This document shows positions 9,071 to 18,234 of a stretch of DNA of 64,000 nt, one piece after another. Under the pieces are notes generated by a model. That model worked only from the letters and a program-made list of their open reading frames with translations. It was not told the DNA's origin and made no database searches. Source of the stretch: DATARH01 sp963847345 (GTDB lineage Bacteria; Pseudomonadota; Alphaproteobacteria; ATCC43930; CGMCC-115725); NCBI GenBank assembly GCA_963847345.1, contig CAWJZU010000012.1:1-64000 (forward strand), given 5' to 3'. Made by a program: the position numbers and the translations under genes. Position 1 is the first letter of the stretch. Each line of letters opens with the position of its first letter.

Positions 9071-9130
9071 GTTGAACGAAACGGTGTATGACTGTCCGGT
9101 CGAACCGATGAAGCCGACGTCGGGGTCGCT
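8895..9130 (+). other. Possible group II intron domain I fragment
   Basis: The stretch includes GGGTACGGGTAAGTTGG, a GCGATGACTCA segment, and CCCTCGGTAGAGGGAAGTC, which resembles the conserved CCTCGATAGAGGAAAGTG region of IIA/IIB domain I. No intron-encoded reverse transcriptase and no domain V hairpin are visible, so only a 5' remnant is proposed. Identified by eye only. Confidence 0.25.
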
Positions 9131-9255
9131 AAAGAATTCCACTATTCTGATCCTGACATCGCCGTCTCCATCACCGTACAAGCCCGTTATAGTTTGACGG
9201 TGCGCTCGTCAAAGGAATTCTACTTCTAGCACGGTAGTACGATTGCATTTTTCAA

Positions 9256-9474
9256 ATGAATTTGCAAGAGCCTGCGGCGTCAAGCAAGACAATCCGTTTT
9301 TCCTTGAACATCAAAGAAACCTGCGCGCAGTGCGGAGAAGAACTCCGAACGGAATGCTTCTTATGGGATGCTATTCTGATATCCTACGCGAAACTCACGA
9401 GCCAAATTTGCAAGCGATACCCAGGTCGGATACTTCGAAGAACGAATGATATAATCGGCGATTACGTAATATAA
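9256..9474 (+). CDS. Doubtful small ORF with CxxC motif
   Basis: 72 residues, MNLQEPAASSKTIRFSLN followed by ETCAQCGEELRTEC. A CxxC plus a third cysteine could be half of a zinc ribbon. There is no clear Shine-Dalgarno and codon use is unlike neighbours (AT-rich). It ends inside the tandem repeat at 9451-9490. Could equally be chance. Confidence 0.25.
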   Translation: MNLQEPAASSKTIRFSLNIKETCAQCGEELRTECFLWDAILISYAKLTSQICKRYPGRILRRTNDIIGDYVI

Positions 9475-9490
9475 TCGGCGATTACGTAAG
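9451..9490. repeat. 20-bp tandem direct repeat with internal inverted repeat
   Basis: Two adjacent copies of ATAATCGGCGATTACGTAA(T/G), identical over 19 bases. Each holds the inverted repeat TAATC-GGC-GATTA. Could be a duplicated operator or a slippage product. Confidence 0.7.
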
Positions 9491-9663
9491 GCCCCCGCAA
9501 GAGCTATCCGTCTGCCGTGTCTGCGCCGTTATCGGGTCAATCCATCGCGCCTTTCTCCGTCCTGGACCCGAACGAGGTGACGCTAGCGGAACCGATCCAT
9601 CTTCTTACCCGTTGCAAGCGTGTTAACCCTTGTCAACGCCGTTAAAAGCGCCAGCGGGCCCGC

Positions 9664-9690
9664 GGCCGAGCGTTCGGGCTCGGCCTTTTT
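9664..9690 (+). terminator. Rho-independent terminator
   Basis: GGCCGAGC (9664-9671) and GCTCGGCC (9678-9685) form an 8-bp stem with a 6-base loop followed by TTTTT. It would end a plus-strand transcript leaving the element; no strong gene precedes it. Confidence 0.6.
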
Positions 9691-9779
9691 CGGCGCCGCC
9701 GCTCTTGAACAAGGGATTGCAACACCGAAGCGAGACGGCCGCTATTCCGCGGCAGTCTCGCCCCGATCCGCGTTTGGAG

Positions 9780-10376
9780 TTATTCGACCACCAGCAACGG
9801 CTTCAGGGTGATCGGCCGGGCCACGTTGTGGAAATTGGGCGATGTCGCCATCACCGCCTCGTGAACCTCGGCAAACTGCTCCCGGGTGCCATCTCCCTTG
9901 ATGCGCACGGTATAGCGCAGGCTCTCATAGCCCGGCGGCACTGCGGGATCGAGCCCGAGGAAGCCGCGCAGATCGATTTCGCCGTCGGTTTCGATTTCCA
10001 GGCTTTCGAGCGTGATCCCGCGCACCGCGCACTGCGCGACATAGCCGACCGTCATGCAGGCATTGAGCGCCGCGAGCAGGTGTTCCTGCGGATTAGCGAA
10101 CCGGTCGGTGCCGCCCAGTTCGAACGGCTCGTCGATATCGATCGAGAAGCGGCGCGGCACATCCTCGCCGCCGATCCCGAACCCCTCGACCTGCGAGCGG
10201 CTGCGGGCCTGGCCCAACCAGTTCGTCGTGACGCGCCAGTTCGTCTTGCCCTTTGCCGGGTCCCGCTTGACGCCGTCGATCAGCGCGAACAGCGCGTCGA
10301 GATCGAGGCCGTTGACGACATTGCGGGTCGTCGGGGCAGTGGTCTGCATTTCGGTCATTTCGGTCATTGTCGTCAT
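9780..10376 (-). CDS. OsmC family protein
   Basis: 198 residues with the OsmC/Ohr fold pattern: an N-terminal beta region, RFSIDIDEPFELGG, then PQEHLLAALNACMTVGY containing the usual reactive cysteine (C107) and a second cysteine at C116. OsmC-like proteins reduce organic hydroperoxides, using two cysteines; here the second cysteine is only nine residues away rather than on the distant helix, so peroxidase activity is uncertain. It lies 45 bases after the di-iron oxygenase gene on the same strand and is probably co-transcribed with it, opposite the BTAD regulator. The repetitive start MTTMTEMTEM leaves several possible initiation codons. Confidence 0.85.
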   Translation of the reverse strand: MTTMTEMTEMQTTAPTTRNVVNGLDLDALFALIDGVKRDPAKGKTNWRVTTNWLGQARSRSQVEGFGIGGEDVPRRFSIDIDEPFELGGTDRFANPQEHLLAALNACMTVGYVAQCAVRGITLESLEIETDGEIDLRGFLGLDPAVPPGYESLRYTVRIKGDGTREQFAEVHEAVMATSPNFHNVARPITLKPLLVVE

Positions 10377-10421
10377 GGTTCAAGCCTTTTGAATAATGTC
10401 GTTGCCGGGAACTCTTCGGTG

Positions 10422-11372
10422 TCAGGCGGCGCGCGGCACGGGAACCGGGGCCGGTTCGAGGAAGTTGAGAGCGTTCCGGATGCGCTCGCGCTGCGTTTCG
10501 GTCGTCAAGTCGGCGAGGGTGGCGGCGAAGTGCGGGTGCCGAACGCCGGAGACGATGTATTGCCACCGGTACGCGTCGAGCAGGGTCTGCCGAACCGCCA
10601 TCTGCTCCTCCGAATTGAGCTGCCGGCCGCAGGTCGCACCGAAATAGGCGGCGTCCGCGCCGGCCTGCGTCTGCACGATCGCATCCACTGCGCCGACCAG
10701 ATCGATCAGCTCGTCAACCGCCTGGTCGCGCTCCGGCGGAGTGAGGGCGTCGTTGACGCGCCGCCATTCGAGTTCGTCGATGATCGCGTGCTGACACTCT
10801 TCCCGCCAATGGAAGCGGAAGATGTCCCTGGCCAGCTCAGACAGCTCCGGATCGCCGTAGATGCTTTCGCGGTAATGGGCCTGGGTGAACAGCTCGATGT
10901 GCAGGGTCAAGCCCAGCACCGCCCAGCTGCACTTGCTCAGGACCGCGCCGGCGATCTCGTTCGGGTCCCAGGCGAAGCTGTAACCCGGCGGCATCACCTC
11001 GGCGATCAGCCCCTCGACCCGGCGAAATAGGGCCTGATGCTTCAGCTCCTCGTCGCCGAAACGGACCAGCGCTTCGAGCGCAACCTGATCGCCGAGCCAG
11101 TGGTCGCGGCTCAGCTCCAGCACTTTGGCGCCGATAAAGCGCTCGACCAGTCCGAACATGTTGGCGTAGGTGCGGCCCTGGACCTGGCTGAAATACCGCT
11201 TCTCGTCCGGTGACAGTGAAACCAGCCGGCCGGCAGGGTGAGCCCGTCAGGGAGGAATTTGTCGGCGAGATCGAACCGGCGGCCGCGAATGACATCAGTC
11301 TCGATGTCCCAGCGGACCCGCTTTGAACGGTCTATGCAGCGCGCGTACCGTTCGCTCGGAGTATTATCCACA
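10422..11372 (-). CDS. Ferritin-like di-iron oxygenase (AurF-like), frameshifted
   Basis: About 315 residues after correcting one missing base near 11227 (GGCTGGTTTC where one more base is needed). The GTG start at 11372 has AGGAGG five bases upstream. Carboxylate/histidine motifs typical of a four-helix di-iron protein are present: EELKH, HIELF and EECQH, each on a long helix. The pattern resembles AurF/CmlI-type N-oxygenases and related ferritin-like oxygenases rather than ferritin itself. Substrate unknown. The gene is followed by osmC-like and divergent, across 115 bases, from a BTAD/TPR regulator that may control both. Confidence 0.7.
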
Positions 11373-11487
11373 TGCAGCCTCCTATGCGTCTGTAACGAAG
11401 GGAGAATGCATGCCGACCGTTTGCGCCGGCGTGGAAGGGCACGTGGAAAGTTGCCGAGCAAGCGTGGTTACGTGATAATCGGCCCGG

Positions 11488-13515
11488 ATGAACCGGCCCC
11501 CGCGGGTCGCCGGCGGACTGCTGATAAGGGTCGCCGTGCTGGAAATCAGGGTTCTCGGTGCGCTCGAGGTCATCCGCGACGGCGTGACTGCGGCATTGCC
11601 GCCGTCCCGCAAGACGCGCGCGCTGCTTGCCTATCTCGCCCTGACGCGGCGTGCGCACCGGCGCGAGCAGCTGTGCGAGATGTTCTGGGATGTGCCGGAT
11701 GATCCGCGCGGCGCGTTGCGCTGGAGCCTCAGCAAGATCCGGCCGCTGGTCGACGAGCCGGCCCGTTCCCGTCTGATTGCCGACCGTCAAACGGTCGAAC
11801 TGCGTATCGAGACGGCCGAAATCGACTTTTTCGCCGCTCGGATCTGTGCAGACGACAAGGCGGCCGCAACGGGCGATCTGGCGCGTATGGCGTCGTGCTT
11901 CCGGGGCCCGTTGCTTGCCGATCTCGAACTGAGTGAGCCGAGCGGTTTTCAGACCTGGCTTCTCGGCTTGCGCGAGGACGCGCGGGAACTGCAGAAGCGA
12001 ATTCTCGGATCCCTAACCGAGCGGCTCGCGGCGACGCCGGAAGCGGCATTGCCTCATGCGCGCGAGCTGGTGCGCGCCGATCCACTCGACGAGACCGCCT
12101 GGGCGCAATTGATCGAGACGCTGGCAAATGCCGGCCGCACCGGCGAAGTCCGACGGCAATACGAAGTTGGCCTGCGTTCGCTGCGCGAGGTCGGCGGCGG
12201 GTCGGGTCCGCTGCTGCGGGCATGGCGGGCGGCGCAGGGTGCGACCGCCCGTCCGGCAAGCCAGCAGCCGAGTCCGGTACAGCCGGTGCCGGTACAGCCG
12301 GCGGATGTTAAGCCTGCCTCGATCGTCGTGCTGCCTTTCGCCAATCTCAGCAACGACCCGGAACAGCAATATTTCGCCGACGGAATTACCGGGAACCTTA
12401 CGACCGAGCTGTCGCGGATCCCGGATATGTTCGTGATCTCACGAAATACCGCGTTCACGTTCAGAAACAAGCCGATCGATACGAAGCAGATCGGCCGCGA
12501 GCTTGGCGTGCGCTATGTGCTGGAAGGCGATGTTCAGCGCTCGAGCAGCCAGATCCGCGTCACGGCCCAGCTGATCGACGCTGAGACCGATACGCATCTC
12601 TGGGCGGAGCGCTTCGCCGGCGGTTCCGATGATCTGTTCGCGCTGCAGGACGAGATAACGAGCCGGATCGCCGCGGCGCTCGACCTCGAACTGGTGAACG
12701 CGGAGGCGTCGCGGCCGATCGACCGGCCGGATACACGGGATTACATCTTTCGCGGCCGCGCCGAACGATTGAAGCCGCCTTCTCGCGAAAATCGCGCCGA
12801 GGCCATCAGGCTGTTCGAACAGGCTTTGTTGCTCGAACCGAATTCCGCCGTCGCGCAGAGCTGGCTGGCGATCGCGCTCACCGCCCGCGCGCTCGACTCG
12901 ATGGCCGAGACGGCGGCGGCCGACATAGCGCGGGCGGAAGAATTGGCCGAACAAGCCTCGGCGGCCCTGCCCCGCAGTACGACCGCGCATTTCGCCAAGG
13001 CCCAGGTGCTGCGGGCGCAGCACAAATATGCCGAGGCCACTCCCGAATACGAGACGGTCATCGCGCTGAACCGGAATTGGGCGCACGCCTATTCTCATCT
13101 CGGCTGGTGCAAGTTCATGACCGGGGCGATCGCGGAGCTGGTCCCGGCCCAGGAGAGCGCCATCCGGCTCAGTCCTCGCGATCCCCAGATCGGATTGTTT
13201 TACAGCCGGATCGGGTCGGCACATCTGCTGCAATCGCGCGTCGACGACGCGATCGCGTGGTACGAACGCGCACGCAATGCCACTCCGGCGCACCCGGAAT
13301 TTCGCGCGTTTCTCGCCGCAGCTTGCGGCCTGAAGGGTGATGTTGAGCGTGCGGCCGCCGAATTCGCCGAGGCGCGCAAGCTTGTCGGCGACGATCGTTA
13401 TGCCAGTATCGCCCGCGTCCGCGCCGCGCTCTCCTGGGGAGTCCGCGAGGTCTCCGCTTTGGCTGAGAGCACATTTTTCGCGGGCCTGCGCAAAGCCGGC
13501 GTCCCTGAGGACTGA
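11488..13515 (+). CDS. SARP/BTAD-type transcriptional regulator with TolB-N-like domain and TPRs
   Basis: 675 residues. Residues about 15-110 form an OmpR-type winged helix (VLGALEVIRDG, TRALLAYLAL, LCEMFWDVPDDPRGALRWSLSKIR). A bacterial transcriptional activation domain (BTAD) follows to about 255, then a proline/glutamine linker, a TolB-N-like domain (SIVVLPFANLSNDPEQQYFADGI; LGVRYVLEGDVQRS) at about 275-410 and TPR-like helices to the end. This architecture recurs in alphaproteobacteria next to stress or metabolic genes; the ligand is unknown. An alternative GTG start at 11536 has AAGGG upstream and begins VLEIRVLGALEV, closer to the family. Divergent from the di-iron/OsmC pair. Confidence 0.85.
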   Translation: MNRPPRVAGGLLIRVAVLEIRVLGALEVIRDGVTAALPPSRKTRALLAYLALTRRAHRREQLCEMFWDVPDDPRGALRWSLSKIRPLVDEPARSRLIADRQTVELRIETAEIDFFAARICADDKAAATGDLARMASCFRGPLLADLELSEPSGFQTWLLGLREDARELQKRILGSLTERLAATPEAALPHARELVRADPLDETAWAQLIETLANAGRTGEVRRQYEVGLRSLREVGGGSGPLLRAWRAAQGATARPASQQPSPVQPVPVQPADVKPASIVVLPFANLSNDPEQQYFADGITGNLTTELSRIPDMFVISRNTAFTFRNKPIDTKQIGRELGVRYVLEGDVQRSSSQIRVTAQLIDAETDTHLWAERFAGGSDDLFALQDEITSRIAAALDLELVNAEASRPIDRPDTRDYIFRGRAERLKPPSRENRAEAIRLFEQALLLEPNSAVAQSWLAIALTARALDSMAETAAADIARAEELAEQASAALPRSTTAHFAKAQVLRAQHKYAEATPEYETVIALNRNWAHAYSHLGWCKFMTGAIAELVPAQESAIRLSPRDPQIGLFYSRIGSAHLLQSRVDDAIAWYERARNATPAHPEFRAFLAAACGLKGDVERAAAEFAEARKLVGDDRYASIARVRAALSWGVREVSALAESTFFAGLRKAGVPED

Positions 13516-13916
13516 ATGCCTGGTTCCGAGGCGCCGGAGAAGCCGCTGTCGGCGCCTGCCGCCGCTGACCGTTCGGTCGCTGAGCGGTCGATTTCTCCCA
13601 ACCCGTTAGTCGCCTATTCCTTGATTCCCGCCCGATGGGGCGCACCTGGTATCCAGGCTCAAGCGTCGTGTTTCTTCCTGAGCTTTGGCCGGATGATAAG
13701 GTCCGGTGCGACATCGCGCCGCCGACCGTTGTGGAAGTAAGGTATTATACCCAACAGAAAATTGGGACAGTGGCGGGTATCGTCGCCAAGCATAGAAACA
13801 TCTGCTGCCCGACATCCCGGTCTGCATTAGACTAGATCCCCGACCAACCCATTCGTCTCACATGCCCGAGCGAGCAGATGATATTGTTGGGCAGCACCTG
13901 AGGAGTCCGACGAACC
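13516..13916. other. Intergenic, nothing recognised
   Basis: 400 bases between the regulator and the histidine kinase. It contains a short AT-rich patch (GGTATTATACCCAACAG near 13740) that could be a promoter region, and AGGAGTCC upstream of the kinase start. No gene or clear structure. Confidence 0.4.
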
Positions 13917-15681
13917 TTGGCCGACGGCGCGGCAACGGCGATCTACACCGAGCAGGTCGGTGCGGTGTTCCGGCAAATGCCCATCGCACTCGCCGTGAAC
14001 GTTGTAAATGCAGGTCTGACAGCCGCGGCACTCGCGCCGTTCGCGTCTCAGCCGCTTCCCCTGCCGTGGTTCGTATCGGTATTGCTGGTGACAATGGGGC
14101 GGCTGGCATTATGGCTTCACCATCGCCGCACCGCTGTTTTTCACGAAAGAGTCCACTACTTCGCGCGCCTTGCGACCGCGAGTTCGCTGCTTGCCGGTCT
14201 GTCGTGGGGTATCGGAGGAGCGCTCCTGTTCCCGGTGGTCCCAATACCCGGTCAGGTTTTTCTCACAATGGTGATCGGAGGCATGTGCGCCGGCGGCGTC
14301 GTGATGAATGCGTCACATTTACCGACCCTTCTTGTATTCCTGTGGGCGGCAACACTGCCCATCGCTATGCGCTTTGTGGTCGACGGAGTTGCGACCGATG
14401 ACGCGCTCGGGGCGATGATTGTTGTTTTTGCTGGAGCGCTTTCGCTTACGGGCAAACACCTCAACCGGATACATCACGGCAACGATGAGGCTGCGGGTAG
14501 ATCTGGACGAAACCAATCGCCGATTGCAGGCCGAAATGGCTGAGCATCAGACCACCGGAGCGGCGCTGCGCCAGGCACAAAAACTAGAAGCGATCGGGCA
14601 ACTCACCGGCGGCATAGCGCATGACTTCAACAACCTTCTTACCATTATCATAAGCAATCTCACGCTCGCGAGCATGCGCTCCGGCGAATCTCCCGCCGTG
14701 CTGCCGTTGTTGAACGCCGCAATGCAATCGGCGGAACGAGGCGCGACCTTGATCCAGCGCCTCCTTGCCTTCGCCCGAAAGCAGAACCTCGATCCGCAGT
14801 CACTCGACATCTTCGACTTGGTATGCGGTATCGAAGAAATGCTCCAAAGGACTTTGGGCCCGCAGATTTCTCTGCGAATCTCAGAAGAAGGGAGTCCTGC
14901 GTCAGCCCAGGTCGATGGCAATCAGCTCGAACTCGCGATTCTCAATCTCGCGATCAATGCCCGTGATGCGATGCCCGAGGGAGGCACCGTTCGCATCGTC
15001 ATCATGAATCGTGCGGCCGGATTCGATGCGCCGCCGGAGCTGGCGCCGGGCGACTATGTCGTTTTGTCGATCAGCGACGACGGCATTGGCATGGACGAAG
15101 CGACCCTTGCGCATGCATTCGACCCGTTCTTTACAACGAAGGACCTCGGCGCCGGCTCCGGTCTTGGCCTGCCTATGGTGCAGGGGTTTGCCGCGCAATC
15201 GGGCGGGACTGTTCGGATTTACAGCGAACCAGGTGAGGGCACCACAGTCGAGCTGTGGCTGCCGCGGGCTGATGTGCCACCGGTCGCCAAGTCGTCTGCC
15301 CGATCCGGAACAGCGCGCAGCCACGCCGCGGCCACCGTGTTGCTGTGTGACGATGATGAGGACATACGACGTCCTCTGATCGATTACCTGCAATCCATGG
15401 GGTATATTGTTCATGAGGCGAGCGGCGCCAATGCGGCGCTTCGCATCCTGGAAACCAGAGATGACGTCGATCTATTGATTATCGATTATGCCATGCCGGG
15501 TATGAACGGCCTGGAGACGATCCGGCAAGCGCGGCTGCGACGACCGGATCTGCGATCATTGATGATCACCGGGCATGCTGCAATCCCCGGCAGTTTCGAC
15601 ACACCCGTTTTGCACAAGCCGTTCACATTGGACGAATTAGGGCAGCGAATAGTCGAGCTTCTGGCTGCGCGATCGTCCTGA
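13917..15681 (+). CDS. Hybrid sensor histidine kinase with C-terminal receiver, frameshifted
   Basis: A TTG start with AGGAG upstream gives a membrane sensor part with five or six hydrophobic segments (first about 170 residues). After an indel near 14475 the frame continues with a short coiled linker (RVDLDETNRRLQAEMAEH), a HisKA box (LTGGIAHDFNNLLT; phosphoacceptor His), an ATPase domain (N box NLAINARDAMPEGG, then DDGIGM and a GxGxGL-type GSGLGLPMV) and a receiver domain (LLCDDDEDIRRPL, acceptor Asp in IIDYAMPGMNG, conserved Lys in LHKPF). The total is about 585 residues. No cognate regulator is adjacent, so the output of the phosphorelay is unknown. Confidence 0.85.
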
Positions 15682-15749
15682 TTTTGTTCTGGATTGCAGA
15701 TCGCAGATCGATCCCGCACACGCAAACGGGCCGGGATTTTTCCCTGTGC

Positions 15750-16322
15750 TCAAGCGGCGCTTTGCCGAGGAGGCTGTTTGCCCCTTGCGAAAAGCGCGAT
15801 CATTTCGCGGTTGAACGCCGGGATATCGTCCGGTTTCCGGCTGGTGACCAGATTGCGATCGACTACGGCGGCCTCATCGACCACCTCTGCGCCGGCGTTG
15901 CGCAGATCGGTCCTGATCGATGGCCACGCCGTCATGCGTCGGCCACGCGCCGCGCCGACCTCGATGATCGACCAGGGACCGTGACAGATCGAGGCCACCG
16001 GCTTGTTCGCGTCGAAGAAATGCCGCACGAACGACATCGCTTTCGGGTCCATGCGCAACGTGTCCGGGTTGATCACGCCGCCCGGCAATAGCAGCGCATC
16101 GAAAGCGGCGGGGTCGGCGCGTTCGAGGATCATATCGACCGGGAACTGCTCGCCCCATTCGGTGAACTTCCAGGCGCGCACATTGCCCGGTTTCAGCGAG
16201 AGAATGCTGGTATCGGCGCCGGCCGCGTCGAGCGCCTTGCGCGGCTCGGTCAGCTCGACCTGCTCGAACCCGTCCGCCACCAGGATCGCGACTTTCATTC
16301 CATCGAGGGGTTTGTCGCTCAT
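15750..16322 (-). CDS. DJ-1/PfpI family protein (type 1 glutamine amidotransferase-like)
   Basis: 190 residues. The nucleophile elbow ASICHGPW places the conserved cysteine at residue 113; an upstream Glu in VADGFEQVEL completes the DJ-1/PfpI active site. Family members act as proteases, glyoxalases/deglycases or chaperones in stress; the exact reaction cannot be told. Its ATG directly follows the stop of the membrane protein gene, so it is the third gene of an alcohol dehydrogenase - membrane protein - PfpI operon. Confidence 0.9.
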   Translation of the reverse strand: MSDKPLDGMKVAILVADGFEQVELTEPRKALDAAGADTSILSLKPGNVRAWKFTEWGEQFPVDMILERADPAAFDALLLPGGVINPDTLRMDPKAMSFVRHFFDANKPVASICHGPWSIIEVGAARGRRMTAWPSIRTDLRNAGAEVVDEAAVVDRNLVTSRKPDDIPAFNREMIALFARGKQPPRQSAA

Positions 16323-16928
16323 TCATCGTACTCCCGAACTCGAGACTACCCATTCGCCCGACGGCGCGGCCGGATGGCGCGCGCCTTCTGTCATCTGGGG
16401 TCGCAGTGCTTCCGGCCCGCGAATGTCGCGCGGGGTCTGGAAGTCGCGCGCCGCGCCACGCGCCGCGTGCTGCCCCTGCGGAAAGCCGCTGCGGTTGCGG
16501 TAATCGGCACGCGCCGTCCGCCGTCCGCCTTTCTCCGCGTAGAGGCAGGAAGCGCAGTACAGATCGATCGCCGCGACCGCGAGCAGGGTGCCGAGCGCCC
16601 AGGTTTTCTTCTCCTCGCCGCCGCGCCGCTCGGGCGGCGCCATCGCGACCGTCGCGATGTCGAGCGCATCGCCTGCGACCCGTCCCCAAATCCACGGCGT
16701 CGCGTCATGCGTCATGAGGATCGCAACGCCGGTCGCGATCTCGCGCACCCCGTAGCCGCGCACGAGCGCTTCTGGCGCCTCGACGCCGGCCATGCGGCGC
16801 ACGGTCTGCGGCATCGCGAGCTCGGCTAGCCCGAGCGCTATCGAGAAATATCCCAGCCCTTTCGCCGTCGCGTCGTGCATCGAGCGGGAGCGCCCTTGCA
16901 GGGCCGTTTTCGGAATGAGGCTGGTCAT
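16323..16928 (-). CDS. Small membrane protein of the stress operon
   Basis: 201 residues. The N-terminal two thirds (GLGYFSIALGLAELAMP; VRGYGVREIATGVAIL; ALGTLLAVAAIDLYCA) contain about three hydrophobic segments and resemble the membrane region that in related genomes is found alone or fused to cyclase/dehydrase (SRPBCC) domains. The C-terminal tail is polar and arginine-rich. Its ATG lies two bases after the alcohol dehydrogenase stop, and its TGA abuts the PfpI start. Function unknown. Confidence 0.6.
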   Translation of the reverse strand: MTSLIPKTALQGRSRSMHDATAKGLGYFSIALGLAELAMPQTVRRMAGVEAPEALVRGYGVREIATGVAILMTHDATPWIWGRVAGDALDIATVAMAPPERRGGEEKKTWALGTLLAVAAIDLYCASCLYAEKGGRRTARADYRNRSGFPQGQHAARGAARDFQTPRDIRGPEALRPQMTEGARHPAAPSGEWVVSSSGVR

Positions 16929-16930
16929 GG

Positions 16931-18118
16931 CTAAGCTCCGGCGCCGTTCGGTTGCAGCATCACCTTGATGCAGCCGTCCTGCTTGTCGCGAAATGTCTTG
17001 TACATTTCCGGTCCTTTCTCGAGCGGGACCCGATGCGTGATGACAAAGGACGGGTCGATCTGGCCGTCGAGGATCCGGCGCAGCAGATCGTCGGTCCAGC
17101 GGTTGACGTGGGTCTGACCGGTGCGGACAGTCAGGCCCTTGTTCATCAGCGCGCCGAACGGAATCTTGTCCAAGAGGCCGCCATAGACGCCGGGTATCGA
17201 CAGCGTCCCGGCTGGGCGGCAGACGTAGATCATCTCGCGCAGCACGTGCGGCCGGTCGGTCTCCAGCATCAGCGCCTGCTTGGCGCGGTCGTACATCGAG
17301 TTGATCGTGGCGGTCGCGTGCGCCTCCATCCCGACCGCGTCGATGCATTTCTCCGGTCCCTTGCCGCCGGTCAGCTCGTTGAGGCGCTCAACCGTGCTCT
17401 CCTCCTCGAAATTGATCGTGGTCGCGCCGGCGGCCTCGGCCATCGACAGGCGCTCGGGAAGCCGGTCGATCGCGACAACCTGTTTCGCGCCCAACAGGAT
17501 CGCGCTGCGTATCGCCATCTGCCCGACCGGACCGCAGCCCCACACTGCGACCGTGTCGGTCGGCTGGATGTCGCATTGCACAGCCCCCTGCCAGCCGGTC
17601 GGAAAAATGTCGCTGAGGAACAACAATTTGTCATCAGGGACGCCATCCGGCACCTTGATGTGCGTCGCGTCGGCGAACGGCACCCGGAGATATTCGGCCT
17701 GACCGCCGGGATAGCCGCCGGTCAGGTGCGTGTAGCCGAACAGCCCCGCCGTGGTATGCCCGAACGCCGTATCGGCCACCGCCTTGTTGCGGTTGCTGCG
17801 CTCGCAGACCGAGAAATTGCCCCGCCGACACTGCTCGCATTCGCCGCAGATGATCGTGAACGGGATGACGACGCGCTCGCCAACCTTGAGCTTGTGTTTC
17901 GCGCCGGGGCCGACCTCGACGACCTCGCCCATCGTCTCGTGGCCCATGATGTCGCCGTTTTTCATGCCGGGCATGAAGTGGTCGTAGAGATGCAGGTCGG
18001 AGCCGCAGATCGCGCAGCTCGTGACTTTAACGATGGCGTCCCGGTCATTTTCGATCCGCGGGTCGGGAACAGTGTCGCAGCGAATATCCGTGGTGCCGTG
18101 CCATACCAAGGCTTTCAT
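16931..18118 (-). CDS. Zinc-dependent alcohol dehydrogenase (MDR, formaldehyde dehydrogenase-like)
   Basis: 395 residues. Catalytic zinc ligands C38 and H60-E61 (motif GHETMGEVVEVG) and the structural four-cysteine lobe C91, C94, C97, C105 are present, followed by the NAD-binding GCGPVGQM. The sequence type is the glutathione-independent formaldehyde/threonine dehydrogenase-like MDR group often induced in general stress. Start chosen at MKALVWHG because GGAGAG lies just upstream; an ATG pair 15 bases earlier is less likely. First gene of a three-gene operon. A GGAAC-N16-TGTT promoter candidate lies about 90 bases upstream. Confidence 0.9.
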   Translation of the reverse strand: MKALVWHGTTDIRCDTVPDPRIENDRDAIVKVTSCAICGSDLHLYDHFMPGMKNGDIMGHETMGEVVEVGPGAKHKLKVGERVVIPFTIICGECEQCRRGNFSVCERSNRNKAVADTAFGHTTAGLFGYTHLTGGYPGGQAEYLRVPFADATHIKVPDGVPDDKLLFLSDIFPTGWQGAVQCDIQPTDTVAVWGCGPVGQMAIRSAILLGAKQVVAIDRLPERLSMAEAAGATTINFEEESTVERLNELTGGKGPEKCIDAVGMEAHATATINSMYDRAKQALMLETDRPHVLREMIYVCRPAGTLSIPGVYGGLLDKIPFGALMNKGLTVRTGQTHVNRWTDDLLRRILDGQIDPSFVITHRVPLEKGPEMYKTFRDKQDGCIKVMLQPNGAGA

Positions 18119-18208
18119 ACGGCTCTCCATCAAACGCGAGTACCGCAGGCGCCACGACTGCGATACTGCGATGAAGCATCAGCGTCGGGGCGACCGATTG
18201 CTTAAGAA

Positions 18209-18234
18209 TAACAGGCTGCGTGGCCACCGGTTCC
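18209..18234 (-). promoter_or_regulatory. Candidate EcfG-type promoter of the adh-PfpI operon
   Basis: On the minus strand GGAACCGG (from 18234 downward), 16 bases after GGAAC, then TGTT. The consensus of alphaproteobacterial EcfG is GGAAC-N16/17-CGTT, so one base differs. Two further genes of stress type in this window carry the same GGAACCGG start. Confidence 0.4.

Larger units (their letters stand above)
8573..9779. other. Gene-poor, decayed right part of the element
   Basis: 1.2 kb with lower and more variable GC than either side. It holds a probable interrupted small gene (8789), a stretch resembling group II intron domain I, a doubtful 72-residue frame with a CxxC motif, a 20-bp tandem repeat and one terminator. 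No integrase, tRNA or clear attachment site is seen, so the element boundary cannot be placed exactly; it lies somewhere before the OsmC gene. Confidence 0.5.

Noticed and set aside
9630..11030. A 466-codon plus-strand frame
   Set aside because: Antisense to the OsmC and di-iron oxygenase genes, which have clear motifs and a good ribosome binding site.
16952..18205. A 417-codon plus-strand frame
   Set aside because: Antisense to the zinc alcohol dehydrogenase with all zinc ligands intact.
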